Translations under genes and position numbers: made by a program
Notes under the pieces: generated by a model
What the model saw: the letters and a program-made list of their open reading frames with translations, nothing else
The model's database searches: none
Told to the model about the DNA's origin: nothing
Source: JAAYBG01 sp964411675
GTDB lineage: Bacteria; Bacillota_I; Bacilli_A; ML615J-28; CAG-698
Length of the DNA stretch: 12,927 nt
NCBI GenBank assembly: GCA_964411675.1
Contig: CAYPLR010000036.1
Coordinates: 1-12,927, forward strand
Direction: 5' to 3'
Shown: positions 7,281 through 12,927 of the stretch, piece after piece
Position numbering within the stretch: position 1 is the stretch's first letter
Layout: each line of letters starts with the position of its first letter

Positions 7281-7355
7281 CAATAAATAGAGTAAAATTG
7301 ATAGTAATTTGCTCAAAATAAAATGACAATTTAAATGCAAATAGTAAGGTGAATT

Positions 7356-8294
7356 ATGCAAAATTATATTGGTAATCAACATAGATATTACAATTTAGAT
7401 TATTACCTAAAAGATAGATTCAAAACGAAAGTTTTTAAAGTTGCTCTGAATGGTAATTTTACTTGTCCAAATCGCGATGGAACCATTAGCAATAAGGGTT
7501 GTATTTTTTGTTCCCCCGAAGGCAGTGGTGAATTTGCAGGCAATCGTCATGATTCATTTGTTAAACAATTTCATGATGTAAAGACAGTCATTCATCATAA
7601 ATGGCCTAATGCTAGCTATATTGTATACTTTCAAGCAAACACAAACACTTATGCTCCATTGGAAAAATTAAAACAAATCTATGAAGAAGCGATTCATCTT
7701 GATTCCAATATTGTTGCAATTAGTATCGCGACAAGACCTGATTGTCTAGGCGAAGAAATTCTCGATTATTTAGAAGAATTGAATCACTATATTCCTGTAT
7801 GGATTGAACTCGGTTTACAGACAATTGATGAGCAAACAGCTATTTTTATCAATCGTGGTTACAAACTAGAGGTCTTTACCCAAGCAGTGACCAATTTGCA
7901 TCGCCGAGGAATTGAAATCATTGTCCATATCATTAATGGCCTTCCAAACGAAACGAAAGAAATGATGCTCAACACCATTCGTTTTCTTAATTCTCAAAAA
8001 ATTCAAGGAATCAAAATTCACTCTTTATTTGTTTTAAAGCAAACAGCACTTGGGAATCTATATGAGAAAAATCCTTTTAAAATGTTATCGCTAGTGGAAT
8101 ATGTAGATATTGTTTGTGAGCAATTGGCCTTACTACGTGAAGATATTGTAGTTCATCGTTTAAATGGAGATGCTCCCCGAGAATTATTAATCGAACCACA
8201 ATGGAGTATAAAGAAACTTGTTGTAATGAACGAAATTGATAAAGAAATGAAAAAAAGAAATTATTTTCAAGGATGTAAAAGCAATCATAGTTAA
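7356..8294 (+). CDS. ytqA: Radical SAM protein of the YtqA/YhcC family (TIGR01212)
   Basis: This 312-residue cytosolic iron-sulfur enzyme would cleave S-adenosylmethionine to form a radical. The cluster cysteines are Cys37, Cys49 and Cys52 in CPNRDG...GCIFC, the CX11CX2C spacing of the YtqA/YhcC group rather than the common CX3CX2C. Downstream strands of the barrel are visible (YFQANTNTYAP near 87-97, SIATRPDCL near 123-131, WIELGLQT near 149-156, HIINGLPNET near 191-200). The substrate of this family is not established to my knowledge. In Bacillus, ytqA lies next to the tRNA methyltransferase gene ytqB (mnmM), which suggests a link to RNA modification, but no ytqB-like gene occurs here. TAAGGTGA lies 4 nt before the ATG. 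Confidence 0.92.
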   Translation: MQNYIGNQHRYYNLDYYLKDRFKTKVFKVALNGNFTCPNRDGTISNKGCIFCSPEGSGEFAGNRHDSFVKQFHDVKTVIHHKWPNASYIVYFQANTNTYAPLEKLKQIYEEAIHLDSNIVAISIATRPDCLGEEILDYLEELNHYIPVWIELGLQTIDEQTAIFINRGYKLEVFTQAVTNLHRRGIEIIVHIINGLPNETKEMMLNTIRFLNSQKIQGIKIHSLFVLKQTALGNLYEKNPFKMLSLVEYVDIVCEQLALLREDIVVHRLNGDAPRELLIEPQWSIKKLVVMNEIDKEMKKRNYFQGCKSNHS

Positions 8295-8330
8295 GTAAGG
8301 TTTTCTTAAATTCTTAAACAAAGTACTAAA

Positions 8331-8362
8331 AAGAGGTGATTTTGTCGCCTCTTTTGTTGTTT
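8331..8362 (+). terminator. Intrinsic terminator of the radical SAM gene
   Basis: AAGAGGTGA (8331-8339) pairs with TCGCCTCTT (8345-8353), with one U-G pair, around TTTTG. The T-rich run TTTTGTTGTTT follows. It ends rightward transcription in the convergent gap before the permease gene. Confidence 0.88.
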
Positions 8363-8396
8363 AAAATACCTTTTTCCCTTTTATAATTTAGAGATT

Positions 8397-8424
8397 AAAA
8401 AATGACGAATTCGAAAATTCGTCA
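8397..8424 (-). terminator. Intrinsic terminator of the purine permease gene
   Basis: Leftward, TGACGAATT (8424-8416) pairs perfectly with AATTCGTCA (8411-8403) around TTCG, followed by six T (8402-8397). With the terminator at 8331 it separates the two convergent units. Confidence 0.92.
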
Positions 8425-8434
8425 CTGAGAAATA

Positions 8435-9868
8435 CTAAATAATACCGGCCGCTTTTAAAGCCATTAATATAAAGTATAATATGAATAAAACTGAACTACC
8501 CCAAATAATTGGATGAATATCTTTTGCTTGTTTCTTTACTAATTTTACAATGATAAAGAAAATAAATCCAAAAGCGATACCAGTAGAAATATTATATGCA
8601 AGAGCCATAATCAATGCTGCAAAGAATGCTGGAATTGCTTCTGTAATGTCTTTCCAATTGATTTCTGTAAATGATCCAACCATCATAATACCAACAACGA
8701 TTAAAGCAGGAGCTGTTGCTGCTGCTGGAACTAGTCCGATGATAGGTGATAAGAAAATACAAACAATGAATAAAAGAGCAGTTACTACACTAGTTAAACC
8801 AGTTCTTCCGCCTTCTTCAATACCTGCTGCACTTTCAATATAAGTAGTTGTGTTTGATGTTCCAAAAATTGCACCAACTGAAGTAGCAATTGCATCAGCG
8901 AATAATGCTTTTTCCATTTTTGTTTTAAAGCCATCGCCGTCTTCCATTGCTTTCATGTCTTCATCTGTAAAGATACCACTCTTGCGTCCAGTTCCAACAA
9001 ATGTACCAATAGTATCAAATGTATCTGTTAAACTAAAGGCAAAAATTGCAAATAATGAAGTAAGAGCTTTTGGTGCGCTAGCAAATAAACCGCCTATTCC
9101 TCTAAATGCAGCTAAGAATACTGGTTCATTAACACTATTATTAGATGTAAATAATTCAACAAATGGTTTTCCAATATCAAAAACAAATTTATCTGGTAAT
9201 GGAACTAAAGCAGTAGCTGGATTAATTAAAGTTACAACTAAACCTACAAGTGTTGTTCCAACAATACCAATTAGAATAGATCCTTTAACCTTCAATAACA
9301 TTAATACAACAGTAAGAATTAAACCAAACATGGCTAATAAGAAAGGAAGGTTGTTGAAAGTAGAAAGAGAAGGAACAAGACCTCCTGTTAAACCACCTGT
9401 AATACCACCAACATTAAGTAATCCAATGTAAGCGATAAATAAACCAATACCTCCACCGATAGCATTTTGTAAGAATTTAGGAATAGCACGAATAATTGCT
9501 TTTCTAATTTTAGTAACAGTGATAACAATATTAATTAATCCACAAATGAAAACAAGTCCAAGTGCTTCTTGCCAAGTAAAACCTAAAACTAAAACAACAG
9601 TAAATGTAAAGAATGCATTTAATCCCATTCCAGGTGCTAATGCATATGGAACGTTAGCAAATAATCCCATAACAAGTGTTCCTACAGCGGTAGCAATAAT
9701 AGTTGCTAAAAATACAGCAGACCAAGGAATACCACTTACAGATAACAAATTAGGATTAACAAAGATAATATACACCATTGTAAAGAAAGTGGTTAAACCA
9801 GCAATGATTTCTTTAGAAATTGTGGTGTTATTTTCTTCAAGTTTGAAAAATTTTTTAATTCCGTTCAT
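8435..9868 (-). CDS. pbuG: Purine (guanine/hypoxanthine) permease, NCS2 AzgA/PbuG subfamily
   Basis: This 477-residue inner-membrane transporter would bring guanine and hypoxanthine into the cell with a coupled cation. AzgA-type signatures are VPYALAPGMGLNAFF (73-87), SLTDTFDTIGTFVGTG (279-294) and FGTSNTTTYIESAAGI (335-350) followed by EGGRTGL. The whole length is hydrophobic and divisible into about 12-14 membrane segments, with the NCS2 inverted-repeat layout. The length is normal for the family (430-490). AAGGAGAGG lies about 10 nt upstream of ATG 9868. It is a monocistronic unit under a C74-type guanine riboswitch, which independently supports guanine/hypoxanthine rather than adenine or xanthine alone as the substrate. 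Exact specificity among PbuG, PbuO and related proteins is less certain. Confidence 0.93.
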   Translation of the reverse strand: MNGIKKFFKLEENNTTISKEIIAGLTTFFTMVYIIFVNPNLLSVSGIPWSAVFLATIIATAVGTLVMGLFANVPYALAPGMGLNAFFTFTVVLVLGFTWQEALGLVFICGLINIVITVTKIRKAIIRAIPKFLQNAIGGGIGLFIAYIGLLNVGGITGGLTGGLVPSLSTFNNLPFLLAMFGLILTVVLMLLKVKGSILIGIVGTTLVGLVVTLINPATALVPLPDKFVFDIGKPFVELFTSNNSVNEPVFLAAFRGIGGLFASAPKALTSLFAIFAFSLTDTFDTIGTFVGTGRKSGIFTDEDMKAMEDGDGFKTKMEKALFADAIATSVGAIFGTSNTTTYIESAAGIEEGGRTGLTSVVTALLFIVCIFLSPIIGLVPAAATAPALIVVGIMMVGSFTEINWKDITEAIPAFFAALIMALAYNISTGIAFGFIFFIIVKLVKKQAKDIHPIIWGSSVLFILYFILMALKAAGII

Positions 9869-9907
9869 TTTCTAATGACCTCTCCTTATATTTAGTTTTG
9901 TCTGGGC

Positions 9908-9938
9908 AAAAGAAAAAGCAAGTAATTACATTACTCGC
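9908..9938 (-). terminator. Riboswitch-controlled intrinsic terminator
   Basis: Leftward, GCGAGTAAT (9938-9930) pairs with ATTACTTGC (9926-9918) around GTA, followed by TTTTTCTTTT (9917-9908). Its 5' arm also belongs to the antiterminator strand TATTGGCGA (9943-9935), so it forms only when the aptamer is closed. Confidence 0.93.
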
Positions 9939-10043
9939 CAATAAATTGTGTTACAAAAATAACACAAGATTTAAACCAATAGTCAAGCGATTAGGTCGCT
10001 TGGTAGAAACTTTGGAACCAAATTATCCATATTATATTGGCGA
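9935..10043 (-). promoter_or_regulatory. Antiterminator pairing of the guanine riboswitch
   Basis: TCGCCAATA (10043-10035), which includes the 5' strand of aptamer helix P1, is perfectly complementary over 9 nt to TATTGGCGA (9943-9935) at the foot of the terminator. Without guanine this pairing should win, disrupting both P1 and the terminator and leaving the permease gene ON. An extra 8-bp hairpin, TTGTGTTA/TAACACAA (9967-9946), lies between the two strands and would bring them together. Confidence 0.85.
9974..10043 (-). promoter_or_regulatory. Guanine-type purine riboswitch aptamer
   Basis: The leftward transcript holds the purine aptamer in order: P1 (CCAATA 10040-10035 with TATTGG 9981-9976), J1/2 ATAAT, a 7-nt P2 arm, loop L2 ending in GG, the invariant junction GTTTCTACC, P3 (CAAGCG/CGCTTG) with loop ACCTAAT supplying the CC for the L2-L3 kissing contact, and J3/1 GACTAT. 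The C of GACTAT is position 74, which pairs with guanine; adenine aptamers have U there. Guanine or hypoxanthine binding would stabilise P1 and end transcription before the permease gene. P2 has two mismatched positions, an allowed variation. Confidence 0.95.
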
Positions 10044-10079
10044 AAGCTATTAAATTTACATGAACAAAACTATGGCTCT

Positions 10080-10108
10080 ATTCTATCATAAAGACAAAGT
10101 AATGACAA
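10080..10108 (-). promoter_or_regulatory. Promoter of the riboswitch-permease transcript
   Basis: Leftward TTGTCA (10108-10103), a 17-nt spacer and TAGAAT (10085-10080) each differ from the consensus at one position. Transcription would start near 10073, about 30 nt before the aptamer, the normal distance for a riboswitch leader. Confidence 0.65.
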
Positions 10109-10245
10109 GTGTGGAAATGAATTTGAAAACATTTACAGTTATTATTGCAAAAAAAATTAAAAATAAATCCTAAAAAAGGCTTTTCTAGTACTATTTTTCT
10201 TTCAATATAGATGTTTTCTTGTTTCTCATATTCTTATTTCGTCTT
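10109..10245. other. Gene-free spacer with no recognisable feature
   Basis: This AT-rich part of the 434-base gap between metK and the permease gene lies between the metK terminator and the permease promoter. I see no credible ORF with a ribosome site, no RNA fold and no repeat in it. Confidence 0.5.
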
Positions 10246-10275
10246 AAAAAAACACTCCATAAATAATGGAAGTGC
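10246..10275 (-). terminator. Intrinsic terminator of the helicase-metK unit
   Basis: Leftward, CACTTCCAT (10274-10266) pairs with ATGGAGTG (10260-10253) with one bulged T, around TATTT, followed by seven T (10252-10246). A T run at 10276-10280 could allow weaker function in the other direction. Confidence 0.87.
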
Positions 10276-10302
10276 TTTTTATATTCAATGATTTAGTTGT
10301 CT

Positions 10303-11445
10303 TTATTTCAAACTATTCTTGATTTGTTCAACCTTATCAAGTTTCTCCCAAGGCAAGTCTAAATCTAAACGTCCAAAATGACCATAAGCTGCAACTTGAC
10401 GATAAATAGGTCTACGCAAGTTTAAAGCCTTAATAATTTGTAATGGTTGCAAAGCAAAATTCTTACGAATAATTTGTTCGATTTCTTCCTCAGTATATTT
10501 ACTAGTTCCATAAGTATTTACCATAATGGAAGAAGGATCACTAATACCAATGACATAGCTTAAGCCAATTTCAATTTTATCGGCTACTTTAGCGGCAACT
10601 AAGTTTTTCGCAATATATCTTGCCATATAGGAAGCACTGCGGTCCACTTTTGTTGGATCTTTACCTGAAAAGGCACCACCACCATGACGAGCATATCCAC
10701 CATAAGTATCCACAATAATTTTTCTGCCTGTTAATCCTGAATCAGCTTTTGGTCCACCAATAGCAAATCTTCCTGTTGGATTAATATATATTTTTGTGTT
10801 TTCATCGATTAGGTTTTCTGGAATGACATATCGAATGACTTCTTTTTCAATAAAAGTTCTTAGTTCTTGCATTGAAATAGTTTCATTATGTTGTGTTGAA
10901 ACAACAACACTGTCGATTCTATGACATTTATCATTCTCATCATATTCTATACTAACTTGTGCTTTTCCATCAGGTCGAAGGTAATCCACTAGTCCTTGCT
11001 TTCTCACTTCTGTTAATCTTCTTGTTAATCGGTGAGATAAAACAATCGCTAAAGGCATCATTTCTGGTGTTTCATTGCAAGCAAATCCAAACATTAGTCC
11101 TTGATCGCCAGCACCTTCTCCTTCTCTAACACCCATAGCAATATCTGCTGATTGTTCGTCTAGTGAAACCAACACCGCTAAGTTATCAGCATCAAAGCCA
11201 TATTTTCCTCGGTCATAACCAATTTCTTTTACAGTATCTCGGACAACCTTTTGGATATCAACATAAGTATTTGTTGTTATTTCTCCCATTACTAATACTA
11301 GTCCTGTTGTTGCTGCTACTTCACAAGCAACTCGAGCACAAGGATCTTTTTCTAATATAGCGTCCAAAACAGCATCTGATATTTGGTCACAAACCTTATC
11401 AGGATGGCCTTCAGTCACTGATTCAGATGTAAAATATTTCCTCAT
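10303..11445 (-). CDS. metK: S-adenosylmethionine synthetase (methionine adenosyltransferase)
   Basis: MetK makes S-adenosylmethionine from methionine and ATP in the cytosol, supplying methylation and radical SAM enzymes such as the YtqA-like protein nearby. The 380-residue product has all three domains and the family motifs: GHPDK (13-17, ATP site), the flexible-loop region near VSLDEQSADIAMG (93-105), GAGDQGLMFG (111-120) and HGGGAFSGKDPTKVDRSA (254-271, the phosphate-binding signature). I start at ATG 11445, 5 nt after GAGGTGG; an in-frame GTG at 11454 is itself part of that ribosome site. It lies 21 nt after the helicase stop with no promoter or terminator between, so it is probably read from the helicase transcript. 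No SAM riboswitch lies directly before it. Confidence 0.97.
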   Translation of the reverse strand: MRKYFTSESVTEGHPDKVCDQISDAVLDAILEKDPCARVACEVAATTGLVLVMGEITTNTYVDIQKVVRDTVKEIGYDRGKYGFDADNLAVLVSLDEQSADIAMGVREGEGAGDQGLMFGFACNETPEMMPLAIVLSHRLTRRLTEVRKQGLVDYLRPDGKAQVSIEYDENDKCHRIDSVVVSTQHNETISMQELRTFIEKEVIRYVIPENLIDENTKIYINPTGRFAIGGPKADSGLTGRKIIVDTYGGYARHGGGAFSGKDPTKVDRSASYMARYIAKNLVAAKVADKIEIGLSYVIGISDPSSIMVNTYGTSKYTEEEIEQIIRKNFALQPLQIIKALNLRRPIYRQVAAYGHFGRLDLDLPWEKLDKVEQIKNSLK

Positions 11446-11466
11446 AGGTACCACCTCTAATATATT

Positions 11467-12927
11467 TTAGTACTTTCTTTTCTTATTTTCAACTTTTTTA
11501 TCATATTCAAATGGTTTACGTGTTTTACGTTTTTCAATTTCTTGATGATAAGATTTCTTTTCGCCTACGCTTGTCTTTTTTATCACTTTTCCTGTAGATG
11601 AAGATTGACGACCCCCTCTACTTGATGAGAATGAACGACCCTCTCTACTTGATGAAGATTGACGTTTCTCTTTTGCTACCTCTAAAATCACATTTCTGCC
11701 TTTAAAGATTGAACCATTCACTGCTGTTAATAATTCATCAACATGCTCTACTGGTATTTCAAAGAAAGAAAAATTATCGTGGATATCAATTGCATCGATA
11801 TCAGCGTTTGTCATACTTGTATGACTTACAAGCCAATCGGTTAAGTCATAAACTTTGATTTTATCGCGACGACCAACACTAATAAAAATACGGGAAACTT
11901 TTTGATCTCTTTGTTTTTGACGAGTAGAAATTTCTTCTTTAATCTCTTCTATTTCAACATTACTCTCACTTGTATTCATGTGTAAGAAAATCAAGCCTCG
12001 TAGTAAATCTTCCTTAAGAACACCAGCTACTTCTAAATCATTTAGATTTTTAGTTAATATCTTTTGATATTCATTAGGTTCTTTTGCCACTTCTAATGCT
12101 TTATTCAAGACGCGTTTCATTCTTACTTCAATTACTTTTTCTAGAGAAGGGATACTCATTGGAGTAATCTCTGCTTTAGTATAATTAGCAATGGATTTTA
12201 AGCGGCTCTTTTCCGATCTTGTTACTAAAGTAACGGATAATCCTAATTTTTGAGCACGCCCTGTTCTACCAATTCGATGAACATAATATTCTTCGTCTGT
12301 TGGAACATCATAGTTGATAACCACGTCAACATCATCAATATCTAAACCACGAGCAGCAACATCAGAAGCAACAAGGATATTGATTAAACCACCGCGGAAA
12401 CGATTCATTACTCGGTCACGTTGCATTTGTTTCATATCCCCATGGAGAGCTTCTGTCATAAAACCTCGAATTAATAATTGACTTGTCACTTCATCAACCA
12501 TTTTTTTCGTATTACAAAAAACCATGACCAATTTATAATCATTGATATCGATTAAACGAGCGATGATTTCTATTTTATCTTTTTCTTTTACTTCAATCAT
12601 CTTTTGACTGATGGTTGGAACTGTTAATTGACTAGCTGCAACTCTAATTGTTATTGGTTTTTTTAAGAATTGATTTGCAATTCGTTCAATATCTTTTGAA
12701 ATAGTTGCTGAGAATAACATGGTTTGGTGTTCCAATTTGATATTAGTTAGTATAAAATCAATATCTTCCTTGAACCCCATGTTCAACATTTCATCTGCTT
12801 CATCAAGAATAATGGTTGTGACATTATCTAATCGAACTGTTCTTCGTTCCATATGGTCCATTAATCTTCCTGGTGTTGCAACAATAATTTGAGGACGCTT
12901 TTTCAATGCTACTATTTGGCGATCAAT
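11467..12927 (-). CDS. deaD: DEAD-box RNA helicase, DeaD/CsdA type, 5' end outside the window
   Basis: This ATP-dependent RNA helicase unwinds structured RNA in ribosome assembly, mRNA decay and cold adaptation. The reading frame stays open to the right edge, where seven further codons (IDRQIVA) continue it past the TTG at 12906, so the N-terminus with the Q motif and Walker A is missing. Counting from that TTG: TPGR (11-14), DEAD (35-38), SAT (66-68), VFCNTKK (129-135), ASDVAARGLDI (180-190) and HRIGRTGR (210-217), all intact. A helical dimerisation-like segment (about 250-310) leads to a DbpA-type RNA-binding domain (337-412) and a basic Ser/Arg/Gly-rich tail. This layout matches DeaD/CsdA and CshA rather than a minimal helicase. 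metK follows 21 nt downstream. Confidence 0.94.
   Translation of the reverse strand: MDRQIVALKKRPQIIVATPGRLMDHMERRTVRLDNVTTIILDEADEMLNMGFKEDIDFILTNIKLEHQTMLFSATISKDIERIANQFLKKPITIRVAASQLTVPTISQKMIEVKEKDKIEIIARLIDINDYKLVMVFCNTKKMVDEVTSQLLIRGFMTEALHGDMKQMQRDRVMNRFRGGLINILVASDVAARGLDIDDVDVVINYDVPTDEEYYVHRIGRTGRAQKLGLSVTLVTRSEKSRLKSIANYTKAEITPMSIPSLEKVIEVRMKRVLNKALEVAKEPNEYQKILTKNLNDLEVAGVLKEDLLRGLIFLHMNTSESNVEIEEIKEEISTRQKQRDQKVSRIFISVGRRDKIKVYDLTDWLVSHTSMTNADIDAIDIHDNFSFFEIPVEHVDELLTAVNGSIFKGRNVILEVAKEKRQSSSSREGRSFSSSRGGRQSSSTGKVIKKTSVGEKKSYHQEIEKRKTRKPFEYDKKVENKKRKY

Noticed and set aside
8850..9875. Two long + strand ORFs opposite the permease gene
   Set aside because: They are antisense shadows of a strongly conserved transporter. 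Their composition follows from its codons and no ribosome sites precede them.
10060..10173. 37-codon ORF on the + strand beside the riboswitch
   Set aside because: No ribosome site or promoter, low-complexity Lys/Asn-rich end, and it lies across the permease promoter on the opposite strand.
1..12927. Mobile element, CRISPR array or Mycoplasma-type code
   Set aside because: No transposase, tandem spaced repeats or terminal inverted repeats are seen. TGA is used as a stop and Trp codons are TGG.

Overview
The window is AT-rich bacterial DNA with strong Shine-Dalgarno sites (GAGGTG, AAGGAG), near-consensus SigA-type promoters and many intrinsic terminators. This fits a low-GC Bacillota organism, possibly near the Mollicutes/Haloplasma/Erysipelotrichia side; the exact lineage is an inference. 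TGG encodes Trp and TGA is a genuine stop (argS and the yjdJ-like gene both end in TGA), so the Mycoplasma code is not used. Apart from the first gene, the window is housekeeping chromosome. I see no transposon, phage, CRISPR or attachment site.

Layout. 1-198: leader with an extended -10 and a 7-bp hairpin. 199-2256 (+): predicted surface lipoprotein with two InlB-type repeats and a right-handed beta-helix. 2284-2562 (+): small YjdJ-type GNAT protein. A bidirectional terminator at 2551-2576 then meets a leftward operon, read as argS (5975-4332), a six-helix membrane protein (4323-3649) and an M42 aminopeptidase (3656-2580), with spacing of 8 nt and an overlap of 8 nt. Upstream of argS, at 6044-6268 (-), is a separate RNA gene with a perfect TTGACA-17-TATAAT promoter, a long irregular hairpin and its own terminator; I read it as 6S RNA. 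degV (7206-6358, -) and a YtqA/YhcC-type radical SAM gene (7356-8294, +) diverge from overlapping candidate promoters. 8435-9868 (-) is a PbuG/AzgA-type purine permease controlled by a guanine riboswitch (9974-10043), whose full OFF/ON switch can be traced in the sequence. 10303-11445 (-) is metK, and 11467-12927 (-) is a DeaD/CsdA-type RNA helicase that runs off the right edge.

How the parts work together. Most genes serve translation and core metabolism: tRNA charging (argS), S-adenosylmethionine supply (metK), RNA remodelling (helicase), purine salvage (permease) and peptide recycling (M42). Two RNA regulators stand out. The 6S-like RNA should sequester the housekeeping RNA polymerase, and the guanine riboswitch should switch off purine uptake when guanine is plentiful. 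No clearly new multi-gene system is visible. The points most worth following are the 6S-like RNA, the riboswitch architecture, the unusual leader of the lipoprotein gene and that protein's domain combination.
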